This document shows positions 50,806-60,016 of a stretch of 64,000 bases of DNA, in pieces. Source of the DNA: Sphingosinicella microcystinivorans. Lineage in GTDB: Bacteria; Pseudomonadota; Alphaproteobacteria; Sphingomonadales; Sphingomonadaceae. The number at the start of each line of letters is the position of its first letter. The stretch's first letter is position 1. The position numbers and the translations under genes were made by a program. Where the stretch lies: positions 1,040,945 through 1,104,944 of the forward strand of contig NZ_RBWX01000007.1 of assembly GCF_003634215.1 (NCBI RefSeq), read 5' to 3'. Below the pieces are notes generated by a model that was not told the origin of the DNA, did not search any database, and saw only the letters and a program-made list of their open reading frames with translations.

Positions 50806-52145
50806 TGGTACGGAAAGCCGGTTGCGCGACTGTCGGCGCGGTGATGCTGATGTTAGCGGCGTGCGCGCACGACGCGTCGCCGGGGGTATCCGAGGCGGCG
50901 CGCCTCGATGCGGTAGTGCAGGCCTTGCCGCTGGCCTCGTCATCGCCTGTGCCGGCTGATGCTATCCACAATGCGGTGGTTGTCCTGGAAGACCCCGCGC
51001 AAAAGCTCCTTTATGCAAAAGGCGTCGGCCCCGCGCGGGAAGGGGGCGCGGCGTTGATTTCGGCGAAGGACCAGTTTCCCATCGCCAGCGTCACGAAGAC
51101 GATGACGGCCACGGTGATCCTGCAGCTTGCCGAAGAGGGCAGGCTGGGGCCTGACGGGATCGAAACGACGCTCGGATCGCTCGGCGTGTTGGCGCCCGCG
51201 ATCCTTGACCGGCTGATGACGTTCGAAGGCCGGAGCTACGGGGCCGGGCTGACGATCCGCCAATTGCTGGCGCACCAATCCGGCATGCGCGACGTTTTCA
51301 TGGATGATGCGAAGATTACGTCAGAGGATAATCAGGGTGATGCGGCGCCGGAATCGTTCGGCGGCGTCCTGCTCGGCGTGCTCGGTGCGCACCGCAAATG
51401 CCTCGATACGCCTGGTTGTGATACCGCCGCGCTAATGACCGGCAAGACCTGGACGCCCTGGGACGCGTCGCAGCCGGAGAACGCACAGGCCGGGATTCTG
51501 AATTTCTACCTGAATCACAACGGCGGCGCTACGAACGGGCTGTTTGCTCCGGGGCAGGGCTACCACTACAGCGACACGGGCTACATCATCCTCGGCCTCG
51601 TGATCGAGAAGCTCACCGGCGATACGTTGCACGCCGCCTATCGGGAGCGGCTGTTCGATCCGCTCGGGCTGAAACACACCTATCTCGAATATGCGATGAA
51701 ACCGGCGACGGCGCCTTACGAGGGCAATGCGGCGGATTTCTACATCGGGGACTTTCCCGGCCGCACCGGGCGCTTCAACATTTCCTTCGACTGGGCAGGC
51801 GGCGGCGTGGTTTCAACCGCCGAGGAGCTGAACCGCTTCATGCGCGCGCTCGGCGAGGGGCGGCTGTTCAAGAAGGCCGAAACGCTGACGTTGATGACAA
51901 CGCCGCAGTGGCGCCAGATGCGCGGCGACATAGTGGTGGAGCGCGGGCTTGGCGTGTCCCGCCTGACGACGCCGGACGGCATTTCCTATTTCGGACACAC
52001 CGGATTCTGGGGCGCGATCATGCTCTTTGAACCGGGCACGGGGATCAGCCTCGGCGGAACGCTCAATCAGGTAGGGCATAACCCCGCTGTTTGGGCGATC
52101 GACCTGCTCCGCGCCGCGCGTCCGCGCGGAACGGCGACAAACTGA
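50802..52145 (+). CDS. Serine hydrolase lipoprotein, beta-lactamase fold (S12)
   Basis: A 447-residue lipoprotein. The lipobox is LMLAAC with C21 as the lipid-bearing cysteine. Catalytic S96-x-x-K99 in IASVTKTMTATVI, Y-S-D in YHYSDTGYIILG in place of the usual Y-S-N, and FGHTGFWGA as the H-T-G triad. It is the second S12 enzyme in the island, with little overall resemblance to the one at 45920, and would act on amide or ester bonds at the cell envelope. ATGA overlap with the hydratase couples hydrolysis and CoA metabolism in one transcript. Confidence 0.9.
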   Translation: MMVRKAGCATVGAVMLMLAACAHDASPGVSEAARLDAVVQALPLASSSPVPADAIHNAVVVLEDPAQKLLYAKGVGPAREGGAALISAKDQFPIASVTKTMTATVILQLAEEGRLGPDGIETTLGSLGVLAPAILDRLMTFEGRSYGAGLTIRQLLAHQSGMRDVFMDDAKITSEDNQGDAAPESFGGVLLGVLGAHRKCLDTPGCDTAALMTGKTWTPWDASQPENAQAGILNFYLNHNGGATNGLFAPGQGYHYSDTGYIILGLVIEKLTGDTLHAAYRERLFDPLGLKHTYLEYAMKPATAPYEGNAADFYIGDFPGRTGRFNISFDWAGGGVVSTAEELNRFMRALGEGRLFKKAETLTLMTTPQWRQMRGDIVVERGLGVSRLTTPDGISYFGHTGFWGAIMLFEPGTGISLGGTLNQVGHNPAVWAIDLLRAARPRGTATN

Positions 52146-52154
52146 CGATCCGGT

Positions 52155-52910
52155 TCAGGCCATCTTGAGGCTGGTAAAGCCCTCGTAGCCCTTCAACTGC
52201 TCGGCGGGCGGGTTTGCGAGGTAGATCGCGCGGTACCAGAGAATGGCGAGGAAATGCGCCACGTCATCCGGTGAGGAGAAGGCTTTTACCAGCGTCGGAT
52301 TGCGATCGACGTAGAGCTCGAACAGGAAGTTATCGACCATGCCGCCGAGGGCATAAGCGATCATCAACCGCTGCTCCTCACCGAGCGTCACGCCGGGGCA
52401 GCGGCGCGCGATGTCTTTGGCGATCTTGAGGCTCCATTCCGCGCTCACCTTGCGATAGAGCTCCGAAAACTCGACCTCTTCCTCGTCGAAGTGCAGCAGG
52501 CACCGCATCAGGCCGGGCGTGCGCGAATAGGTGGTGACCATGACCTTGTTGGCGCGGACGATCGATTCGAAAGGATCGTTCGACGGGGCCATGGTCGACA
52601 GGTCGTGAAAGCGCTGGCTGTCGAGCAGCTCTCCGAGGATTTCGTGGGTGAGGTCCGCCTTGCCCGAAAAATAGTGATAGAGAAGGCTGACGTTCACCCC
52701 GGCCTCGGAGGCGATGTCGGACAGGCGCATGGCGCGGTAGCCGATCCGCTCCAGCACCCGCACGGTCGCTTCCTTCAGTTTCTCGCGCGTCTGGTTGCCG
52801 CGCTGCGTTTGCGGAGCAGCGGGCTTCTTGCTCACGGCGTTGCGGCGTTCCTTGCGGCCCAGCGGCGCGACGGCGGGCCTTGCAGCCACAGTTTTCTTCT
52901 TTGTTGCCAT
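52155..52910 (-). CDS. TetR/AcrR-family transcriptional regulator of the island
   Basis: A 251-residue repressor. The first 40 residues are a basic linker (KKKTVAARPAVAPLGRKERR); the HTH is in RLSDIASEAGVNVSLLYHYF (about 75-95). The ligand-binding part has FSELYRKVSAEWSLKIAKDI and LMIAYALGGMVDNFLFELYV. The ATG at 52910 is preferred over a longer frame to 52967. The best copy of the ACTTGAA operator lies 91-110 bases upstream, so it probably represses itself and the four other promoters with this site. The effector may be an acyl-CoA intermediate, as in FadR/PsrA-type TetR proteins. Confidence 0.9.
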   Translation of the reverse strand: MATKKKTVAARPAVAPLGRKERRNAVSKKPAAPQTQRGNQTREKLKEATVRVLERIGYRAMRLSDIASEAGVNVSLLYHYFSGKADLTHEILGELLDSQRFHDLSTMAPSNDPFESIVRANKVMVTTYSRTPGLMRCLLHFDEEEVEFSELYRKVSAEWSLKIAKDIARRCPGVTLGEEQRLMIAYALGGMVDNFLFELYVDRNPTLVKAFSSPDDVAHFLAILWYRAIYLANPPAEQLKGYEGFTSLKMA

Positions 52911-53000
52911 TGCGTTCTTGATCAACCTCGATTGAGCACGTGTACCGGAAACCGGCCATGAAACCAATTTCTAATCATAGGTCCAAACGGCAATTTATAA

Positions 53001-53020
53001 ACTTGAATTTAAATTCAATC
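53001..53020. promoter_or_regulatory. Best TetR operator, between tetR and maoC-like gene
   Basis: ACTTGAATTTAAATTCAATC contains the perfect 16-bp palindrome TTGAATTTAAATTCAA (53003-53018). It stands between the divergent TetR and MaoC genes and defines the consensus shared by four other intergenic sites. Confidence 0.75.
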
Positions 53021-53132
53021 GTGATAAGCAGCTTGTATCAAAAGGGAGGGTGGCCCTTGTTCGTGCACGCGCATCCCGCGATGCGAAGCGCTGAGGCCCC
53101 CGTTCCGAAACCGGAAGGGCTGCGTAACACCG

Positions 53133-53603
53133 ATGGAATATGATGTCGAAACCCTGTTGTCGCTGGTCGGGCAGGAGATACTGGTCAGCGACTGGATATC
53201 GCTCTCGCAGGACGAGATCGACGCCTTCGGGCGGGTGACGCGTGACATCGATCCCATGCACATGGACCCGGAATACGCCCGCAAGCATAGCCCGTTTGGT
53301 CAGACTGTCCTGTTCGGCTTCCAAACGCTGTCGATGCTGAGCCATTTGTGTTCGCCGATCCGCTATCGGCATGATGGCGGCGCGATCGGATACGATCTCA
53401 ACTACGGCCTCAATCGGGTGCGCTTCATTTCGCCGGTTCCGGTGAATGCGCGTTTTCGCAACCGCATGACGATCAAAAGCGTCGAGCAGCGCGAAGACGG
53501 CGCCTATCTCATCACGTCTGAAAACACGATCGAGATCGAGGGGCAGGAACGCCCGGCGCTTGTTGCGGAATGGATCGGCCTCCTTTCGAGAGAGGATGCC
53601 TGA
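53133..53603 (+). CDS. MaoC-like (R)-specific enoyl-CoA hydratase
   Basis: A 156-residue hot-dog-fold hydratase. The hydratase-2-like motif is in AFGRVTRDIDPMHMDPEYAR (catalytic Asp and His) with SPFGQTVLFGFQTLSMLSHL. NodN/MaoC proteins of this length hydrate short or branched enoyl-CoAs. The start ATG lies 113 bases from the TetR operator. It heads a four-gene operon with TGATG and GTGA couplings. Confidence 0.88.
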   Translation: MEYDVETLLSLVGQEILVSDWISLSQDEIDAFGRVTRDIDPMHMDPEYARKHSPFGQTVLFGFQTLSMLSHLCSPIRYRHDGGAIGYDLNYGLNRVRFISPVPVNARFRNRMTIKSVEQREDGAYLITSENTIEIEGQERPALVAEWIGLLSREDA

Positions 53604-55219
53604 TGCAGATGCCGGCGGGGTCGGACCTTGTCCGTAGCATCGAGCGGCTTCCAGATGCTGTTGCTGCTTATGCCGAAGCCGCGCCGGATCGAGAGGCGAT
53701 CATCTTCGGGGATCTGCACCTCTCCTATTCCGAATTCGACCGCGAGATCGATCGCTATGCGCGCGCGCTGATCGGGGCGGGCATAGCGACGGGCGACCGT
53801 GTCGCAATGATCGTGACGCCGCGCCCCGAATTCATGCTGATGCTGCTCGGCGCGATGCGCGCGGGCGCTGTGTGGGTGGGCGTGAACCCGAAATACCGGC
53901 GTGAAGAAATGCGCCATGTGCTTGGAGACTGTCAGCCGAAACTGCTGGTTTCCATTCTCCAAGACCCGGCCGGGCGCCGCTACGACGACGATCTGCGCGA
54001 CCTTGCGTGTGATGTCGCCGCGAGCGCCCCGCTCGTAACCATTGGCGGCATTCTGGAGGGGATCAGCCAGCCGCTCGATGCCTTTCTCGCTGCGGGCGAT
54101 GGCCTTGCTGATGTTACCGATCGATTGAACCGGACATCGCGACGCGATCCGGTGAGCATTGTCTACACCTCGGGATCGACCGGAAAGCCCAAGGGGGCCG
54201 TTCTCTCCCACGACAGTTTCTTCCATTCCTACAAGGCGCTTGCGGAAACGTTCGTGGGCCACGCCCATCTACGCGCCGGGCACCGCGTGATCTGCAATCT
54301 GCCGACCAACCATGTCGGTTGCCAGTCCGATGTGTGCGGAAACTGTCTGATCGACGGCGGCACGATCGTGTTCATGGAAACGTTCGATCCGGCTGGCGTT
54401 CTGGAAACGACGGAACGCGAGAAGATCACGATCCTCGGCGGATTGCCGCTGATGCATCAGGCCGTGTTCGATCATCCTGATATCGCGCGGCGCAATCTCG
54501 GCAGCGTGAAGGTGATCGCATGGGGCGGCGCACCGATGCCTGCGCCGTTGCTGCGCAGGCTGGAGGGGAAGGGCTATTTCTTCTCGCTGCACTACGGACT
54601 GACCGAAGGTGGATCGATAAACAGCGTCAATCCGCCGGACGCTGATTTCACGTTGCTGACGGAAACGATCGGTCATCACGATCACAACAACGCGTATCGC
54701 GTTGTCGATCCCGATGGTGCGCCTGTTTCTGAAAACGGCATCGGCGAGGTACAGATCAAGGGGCCGGGGGTGATGCTCGGCTATTTCAACAATCCCGAAG
54801 CGACAGCAGCGGCCTTCACGGCGGACGGCTGGTTTCGCACCGGCGACCAGGTGAAGGTGCTGCCCGGCGGGAACTGGCGTTTCGTCGGGCGCAGCGTCGA
54901 GATGTTCAAATCGGGCGGCTACAACGTGTACCCGCGCGAGGTCGAACTCGCGCTGGAGGAGCACCCGGGAGTCGCAGCGGCAGCCGTAATCCCCGTTGCC
55001 GATCCACGCTATGACGAGGTTGGCTGGGCGTTCGTGATTCCGGCGCCGGGCGCGGCGATCGACGAGGTGATGCTGCGATCGTTCGCGAGTACGCGGCTTG
55101 CGAACTACAAGGTTCCCAAGTCCTTCCAGATCCGCGAGGCGCTGCCGCTGCTGCCGATCGGGAAGGTGGACAAGCACGCGCTTCGCGATGAAGTGCGTCA
55201 ACTGAGTGTCGCCCGGTGA
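53603..55219 (+). CDS. Acyl-CoA ligase (AMP-forming)
   Basis: A 538-residue adenylate-forming enzyme that activates a carboxylic acid to its CoA thioester. The P-loop VSIVYTSGSTGKPKGAVLS, FFSLHYGLTEGGSINSV, the aspartate of GWFRTGDQVKVLPGG, and the C-terminal YKVPKSFQIREALPLLPIGK with its catalytic lysine are visible. The ATG overlaps the MaoC stop (TGATG). The acid-binding region lacks features of long-chain (FadD) or benzoate ligases. It would start the CoA-dependent part of the pathway. Confidence 0.93.
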   Translation: MQMPAGSDLVRSIERLPDAVAAYAEAAPDREAIIFGDLHLSYSEFDREIDRYARALIGAGIATGDRVAMIVTPRPEFMLMLLGAMRAGAVWVGVNPKYRREEMRHVLGDCQPKLLVSILQDPAGRRYDDDLRDLACDVAASAPLVTIGGILEGISQPLDAFLAAGDGLADVTDRLNRTSRRDPVSIVYTSGSTGKPKGAVLSHDSFFHSYKALAETFVGHAHLRAGHRVICNLPTNHVGCQSDVCGNCLIDGGTIVFMETFDPAGVLETTEREKITILGGLPLMHQAVFDHPDIARRNLGSVKVIAWGGAPMPAPLLRRLEGKGYFFSLHYGLTEGGSINSVNPPDADFTLLTETIGHHDHNNAYRVVDPDGAPVSENGIGEVQIKGPGVMLGYFNNPEATAAAFTADGWFRTGDQVKVLPGGNWRFVGRSVEMFKSGGYNVYPREVELALEEHPGVAAAAVIPVADPRYDEVGWAFVIPAPGAAIDEVMLRSFASTRLANYKVPKSFQIREALPLLPIGKVDKHALRDEVRQLSVAR

Positions 55220-56589
55220 ATCGTGACATGGGGTGCGCGGCGACTTCAGCGCCCCCAGCGGACACACGCGGCCTTTCCATTGGCACGATGGCGGCATTCG
55301 GTGTCGGTTCGCTTGGAACCGGCGTGTTTTCCACCGTGCCCAGCGTATTGCTGCTCTATTTCATGACCAGTGTTCTCGGCATCTCGCCGGCGCTGGCGGC
55401 AATTACCGTATTCCTCCCCAAGTTCTGGGACGTTCTGATCGATCCGATGATCGGCATGATGTCCGATCGTACGCAGAGCCGCTGGGGGCGCCGCAGGCCC
55501 TATATGCTGGTTGGCGGCATCACGATGAGCCTGTTCTTCGTGATGCTGTTTTCGGTTCCCGCGTTGCAGACGACGCTCGAGCGCTTCATTTATGTGACCG
55601 TCGCCTACATGGCCTGCGCCACAGCCTATGCGGTATTCTCGGTGCCCTATATCGCGATGCCCGCCGAGATTTCCCGCAGCCCAGAGGAGCGTACGACCCT
55701 GATGTCGTTCCGCATGGGGTTCGCGATGGTCGGCATTCTGCTCGGTGGTGCGGGGGCGCCGTTCCTTGTCGATCTGGCAGGCGGCGGGCGCGAGGGGTAT
55801 GCGGTGATGGCGCTCACCATCGGGATCGTCTGCGGCATTGCCATGCTCGTGCCCGTGTTCGCGACGCGGAAGCTCGGAAGCGGAGCATTGGTCCTGGCCG
55901 AGTTCAAGCTGGGGGAGGGAATCCGGCAGGCGGCGGCATGCAAGCCGTTCCTCCTGCTGCTCGTCACCTATCTGTTGCAACTCGCCGGACTGGGGTGCTT
56001 TTCCGGGGCACTGCCCTATTACGCCGTGCATATTCGGGGCGGTTCGGGGATGACCGTGACGCTGCTGTTCGTCGCGCTCAATGTATCGGCGATCGTCACC
56101 ATGCCGATGTGGGTTCGCATCTCTCGCAGCACCGGCAAGGTGCGCGCTTATCTGGCGTCGAGCGTGCTGCTGGTGTTTGCGACGGCGGGGCTGTGGTTTT
56201 GCGACGGCGAGACGCCCGATATGCTGCTTTATGCCCAGGTCTGTCTGATGGGGTTGGCGTTTTCTGGGCAGCAGCTGTTTCCCTTTGCGCTGCTGCCTGA
56301 TGTGCTCGATGCGGATGCACGCACGACCGGGATGCCGCGGCAGGGCATGTTCACCGGCCTTTGGACGGCGGGCGAAAAGGTGGGCCTGGCGCTCGGCGGT
56401 CTTGTGACGGGGGTCGTGCTGTCATGGACGGGGTTTATTGCATCGACCGGAACGGCCGTGGCGCAGCCCGAGTCAGCGCTCATTGGCGTGCGCTTTACGT
56501 TTACGGTTTTGCCGGCGCTGCTGGTGGCGGCGAGCCTGCTGCTTCTCGTGCAGTTTCGCAAAGCTCATGCCGCGGGGGGCGGGAAATGA
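55216..56589 (+). CDS. GPH-type MFS transporter (MelB-like)
   Basis: A 457-residue 12-helix carrier of the glycoside-pentoside-hexuronide:cation symporter group. The family loop KFWDVLIDPMIGMMSDRTQS with WGRRRPYM is clear, as is the central loop with VFATRKLGSG. In sphingomonads such carriers often move non-sugar organic acids. The start may be GTG at 55216 (GTGA overlap with the ligase stop) or ATG at 55228. It probably imports the acid activated by the ligase encoded just before it. Confidence 0.9.
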   Translation: MNRDMGCAATSAPPADTRGLSIGTMAAFGVGSLGTGVFSTVPSVLLLYFMTSVLGISPALAAITVFLPKFWDVLIDPMIGMMSDRTQSRWGRRRPYMLVGGITMSLFFVMLFSVPALQTTLERFIYVTVAYMACATAYAVFSVPYIAMPAEISRSPEERTTLMSFRMGFAMVGILLGGAGAPFLVDLAGGGREGYAVMALTIGIVCGIAMLVPVFATRKLGSGALVLAEFKLGEGIRQAAACKPFLLLLVTYLLQLAGLGCFSGALPYYAVHIRGGSGMTVTLLFVALNVSAIVTMPMWVRISRSTGKVRAYLASSVLLVFATAGLWFCDGETPDMLLYAQVCLMGLAFSGQQLFPFALLPDVLDADARTTGMPRQGMFTGLWTAGEKVGLALGGLVTGVVLSWTGFIASTGTAVAQPESALIGVRFTFTVLPALLVAASLLLLVQFRKAHAAGGGK

Positions 56590-56618
56590 ATTCATCGTTC
56601 ATCAGGGAAGGTCAAATC

Positions 56619-57818
56619 ATGACTTTGGCGCGCACGAAATGGTCAGCAGCATTGGTGCTGCTTGTAGGGTTGCTCTTTTCTGCAGCTGCGATGGCAGGTC
56701 CGCGCGCACGCGACCTCGGGGTTCCGTTTGATGGCACACCCGGCGCGCTGAATGCGATCACCGACGTTGCGGGGGTCGAGGTCGGCCACGCCACGGTCAT
56801 TTCAGGCGACGGTCCGCTGGTGATCGGCAAGGGGCCGTATCGCACCGGCGTGACGATCATCCATCCGCTCGGCAAAGGCAGCATCGATGCCGTTGCGGCG
56901 GGCCGCGCCGTGATCAACGGTACGGGCGAATGGACAGGGATGCATCTCGTCGACGAGATCGGATCGTTCCTGGGGCCGGTCGCGCTGACGGGATCGGGCA
57001 ACGTGGGCCTCGTGCATCAGAGCCTCTTGGATTGGTCGATCGGCAAGGTGCCGGAAGAGCTGCTTTTCTCGCGCGTGCTTCCGGTGGTCGCCGAGACGCT
57101 CGACAGCCGGCTCAATGACGTCTTCGGGCACGGCCTGACGCGCGAGCATGTATTCGCGGCGCTGGACAGTGCCAAGGGCGGCCCGGTTGCCGAGGGCAAT
57201 GTCGGTGGCGGGACGGGGATGGTCGCCTACACGTTCAAGGGGGGAATCGGTACGTCGTCGCGGGTCGTTTCAGCGGGCGAAAAGCGATATACCGTTGGCG
57301 TGCTCGTCCAGGCGAACCACGGAAGCCGCGAAGATCTTCGCATTGCCGGTGTGCCGATCAGTAAGGAGATCAAGGGCGCGTGGCCGGAGATCAACGGTAT
57401 CGCGGCTCTCGGTCCCGATGCAGGCAAACCGCAGGACAAGAATTCGCTGCTGATCGTGATCGCCACAGATGCACCGCTGATGCCGCATCAGCTGGAGCGC
57501 CTTGCACGCCGCGCCGCGCTCGGCGTTGGGCGCAACGGAAGCACGGCAGGCGCTCTCTCGGGCGAACTCGCGCTCGCCTTCTCGACAAGCCACGTGATTC
57601 CGCTGGGCCAAGCGCCGCGCTTGCCCGCGATGATCAACGATACCGACAGCGGAACGATGAACGCGCTGTTTTCGGGTGTCGTTCAGGCGACGGAAGAGGC
57701 GCTCGTGAACCAGCTTGTTGCGTCGGAAACGATGACAGGTGCGAACAACGTGAAGGTCTACGGCATCCCGCACGATCAGCTGCAGCGTATCATGAAGGCG
57801 CGGTTCCCGCGCCGATAG
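56619..57818 (+). CDS. DmpA-like P1-family aminopeptidase/esterase
   Basis: A 399-residue exported enzyme of the self-processing DmpA/BapA family, N-terminal-nucleophile-like hydrolases that cleave beta-alanyl or D-alanyl amides, peptides and esters. Signal peptide MTLARTKWSAALVLLVGLLF up to AMA. Family blocks: ITDVAGVEVGHATV, GEWTGMHLVDEIGSFLGPVA, and the processing/nucleophile region RAALGVGRNGSTAGALSGE with GS as the likely cleavage site. An ATG at 56586, overlapping the transporter stop, is the alternative start. It is the third hydrolase of the island with a preference for unusual amides in its family. Confidence 0.9.
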   Translation: MTLARTKWSAALVLLVGLLFSAAAMAGPRARDLGVPFDGTPGALNAITDVAGVEVGHATVISGDGPLVIGKGPYRTGVTIIHPLGKGSIDAVAAGRAVINGTGEWTGMHLVDEIGSFLGPVALTGSGNVGLVHQSLLDWSIGKVPEELLFSRVLPVVAETLDSRLNDVFGHGLTREHVFAALDSAKGGPVAEGNVGGGTGMVAYTFKGGIGTSSRVVSAGEKRYTVGVLVQANHGSREDLRIAGVPISKEIKGAWPEINGIAALGPDAGKPQDKNSLLIVIATDAPLMPHQLERLARRAALGVGRNGSTAGALSGELALAFSTSHVIPLGQAPRLPAMINDTDSGTMNALFSGVVQATEEALVNQLVASETMTGANNVKVYGIPHDQLQRIMKARFPRR

Positions 57819-57876
57819 GAAGGCTGGGGGGAGGGTGCGGTCTTCCCACGGCGCGAAAAATCGGAAAGATCGCGGG

Positions 57877-58833
57877 ATGACTGATTCTGCAATCACCCCG
57901 ACCATTCCGGATCGCACGACGATCGAAGCCGCGCGCGTGCGCATTTCCGGTCTTGCCCTGCGGACGCCGCTTGTGCGTTTGCAGGGCAGCGCGCGCAGCG
58001 ACATTTTCCTGAAACTCGAACTGCTGCAGCCGGTGGGCTCGTTCAAGATACGCTGCGCGGCGAACGCGCTCCTCAGCTGCGGAGATTCCGTGCGCGGCGG
58101 CGTGTCTACTGCAAGCGCCGGAAACTTCGCGCAGGGCCTTGCCTATGCCGGACGTGCGCAGGGCATTCCGGTGACCGCCTATGTGCCCGATACGGCGGCG
58201 CGCAGCAAAGTGGAGGCGCTGGAACGGTTCGGGGCGAACGTGGTGACGCTCGCTTACGATCGCTGGTGGGCGATGTTGGCCGAGCCGCCGACGGACCCGG
58301 CGTTCATTCATCCGGTCATCGAAAACGAAGTGCTTGCCGGGAACGCCACGATCGGGGCCGAAATCGTTGAGGATCTGCCCGATGTCGCAACCGTGCTCGT
58401 TCCGTATGGCGGTGGCGGGCTTTCCTGCGGCATCGCTGCCGCTCTGAAGGCTTATGGGTCAGGTGCGGAGGTTTTTGCGAGCGAAACCGAGGCGGGGGCA
58501 CCGGTGCGCGCTGCGTTTGCCGCCGGTGAGCCCGTGACGGTGCCGTTTGCGCCATCCTTCATCACGGGCATGGGCGGCCCGACCGTAATCCCGGCCATGT
58601 GGCCGCTGGTACGTAGCCTTCTGAAAGGGAGCGCGTTCGTCTCGCTTGCGGAAACGGCCGCCGCCGTGCGGATGCTCGCCGAGCGTCATCACGTGATCGC
58701 GGAAGGCGCGGGAGCCGCTCCCGTCGCTGCCGCGCTTGCGGGCGATCACCCTGGGCCGGTCGTATGCATCGTCTCGGGCGGGCATCTCGATGCGGCCCAC
58801 CTGGCGACAATCCTGGCCGGCGGCGTGCCATAA
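57877..58833 (+). CDS. Serine/threonine dehydratase-like PLP enzyme
   Basis: A 318-residue fold-type II PLP enzyme. K57 in PVGSFKIRCAANAL carries the cofactor; STASAGNFAQGLAYAG binds the substrate carboxylate, and VLVPYGGGGLSCGIAAALKA is the phosphate-binding glycine loop. Relatives deaminate serine, threonine or hydroxy-amino acids, or racemise serine. It has no regulatory ACT domain, so it is catabolic. It follows the peptidase by 58 bases and would process an amino acid released by it. Confidence 0.88.
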   Translation: MTDSAITPTIPDRTTIEAARVRISGLALRTPLVRLQGSARSDIFLKLELLQPVGSFKIRCAANALLSCGDSVRGGVSTASAGNFAQGLAYAGRAQGIPVTAYVPDTAARSKVEALERFGANVVTLAYDRWWAMLAEPPTDPAFIHPVIENEVLAGNATIGAEIVEDLPDVATVLVPYGGGGLSCGIAAALKAYGSGAEVFASETEAGAPVRAAFAAGEPVTVPFAPSFITGMGGPTVIPAMWPLVRSLLKGSAFVSLAETAAAVRMLAERHHVIAEGAGAAPVAAALAGDHPGPVVCIVSGGHLDAAHLATILAGGVP

Positions 58834-58841
58834 AACCTGGA

Positions 58842-59864
58842 TCAGCGCGGACGCTGCCGGAACTTGATGGGTGAGACGCCGGTCCATCGCTTGAAGGCGC
58901 GGGAGAAGCTCGCGGTTTCGGCAAAGCCCAGCATTTCGCCGATCGCCTCGACCGAGAGGTGCGAACGATCGAGGAGGTAGCAGGCGCGCTGCTCGCGGAC
59001 CTGATCGAGCACGTCGCCGAAACCGAGGTTCTGCTTGGCTAGCCGTCGATGCAGCGTGCGCTCCGAAACCGCCAGCTCCGCCGCAGCCTGTGCTGCCGAC
59101 GGGAAGCCGCGACTCGACCGCACAAGGAGCGAATACAGGCGACCCACCATGTCGTCGCTGACCTGCGCTTCGTCGATAAGCCGCGCGCAGAGCTGCTGAT
59201 AGGTCTGTTCGAGAAGCGGGCTCGCCATCGGCAGTGCGAGATCAGCCGCGCCGGGTTGGAACACCCAGCGCGTTGCCGGCGCGCCGAATTCGACCGGCAC
59301 GCCAAGTTCCGCCGCATAGTCGATGCCGTCACTGCGCGGCGAGACGGAGGATTCGATGCGGGCGAGCGGAAACGGCTGCCGCATGTCCTTGAGGAAGGTC
59401 GTGGCCGATCCGAGTGAACGCACAAGGCAGAATTCGCGAAGGTCAGGCGCGACGTTGCTGTCGTCGGCCTCCATGCCCGCAAGCGCGCCGTTCTCATCGT
59501 AAAGCCGATATTGCAGTAGTGAGTAGGTGAGCGCCTGAAATGCGACCAGCACCTTCAGGCCGTCGTGCACCGTTCCGGCCGAAAGCACGGCGAGCCCGAG
59601 CGGGCCATAGGTCATCAGGCGGTAGCGCATTCCGGTGTGGAACCACAGGCCGGGAATGTCCCGCGTTGCACCGGCAAACACCTCCTGAAAGCGCAGTTCC
59701 TGAAGCCCGGAAACCTCGCCCTGCGGGTCATCCGCCTCGGCCGCCGCAATACCCGCTTTGGCGAGCAGGGGGAGCGGATTGACGCCGGCCTCGTCCAGCG
59801 CCGCACGCATGATGCGGACACTCTGGTTCGGCATTCGCATAGAGCCGAGCAGTTCGATCTTCAT
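58842..59864 (-). CDS. AraC-family regulator with arabinose-binding-type domain
   Basis: A 340-residue activator. The N-terminal sensor (about 15-205, AGATRDIPGLWFHTGMRYRL) matches the Arabinose_bd-type domain common in acid- and terpene-responsive regulators. The C-terminal double HTH contains FPSAAQAAAELAVSERTLHR and VEAIGEMLGFAETASFSRAF with GVSPIKFRQRPR at the end. GGAGG five bases before the ATG at 59864 supports the start. Divergent from the acyl-CoA dehydrogenase and thiolase genes, which lack the TetR site and may be its targets. Confidence 0.93.
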   Translation of the reverse strand: MKIELLGSMRMPNQSVRIMRAALDEAGVNPLPLLAKAGIAAAEADDPQGEVSGLQELRFQEVFAGATRDIPGLWFHTGMRYRLMTYGPLGLAVLSAGTVHDGLKVLVAFQALTYSLLQYRLYDENGALAGMEADDSNVAPDLREFCLVRSLGSATTFLKDMRQPFPLARIESSVSPRSDGIDYAAELGVPVEFGAPATRWVFQPGAADLALPMASPLLEQTYQQLCARLIDEAQVSDDMVGRLYSLLVRSSRGFPSAAQAAAELAVSERTLHRRLAKQNLGFGDVLDQVREQRACYLLDRSHLSVEAIGEMLGFAETASFSRAFKRWTGVSPIKFRQRPR

Positions 59865-60016
59865 ATTGGCCTCCGGTCGCGCATCATGCGGAACGTGGCA
59901 GTTAAAGTCAAAAGCTTGGCGCGAGATGACATTCAACGATGCTCATCTTCGTGTTTTGATCGCAGCATCGGGAACGGGTGGCGCAAGATCATCCTGGCCC
60001 GCCTTGGAGGAAGATC

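Noticed and set aside
45920-57818. Microcystin degradation (mlr) cluster
   Set aside because: S12 hydrolases are present but no MlrA-type membrane protease or MlrC-type metallopeptidase is found.
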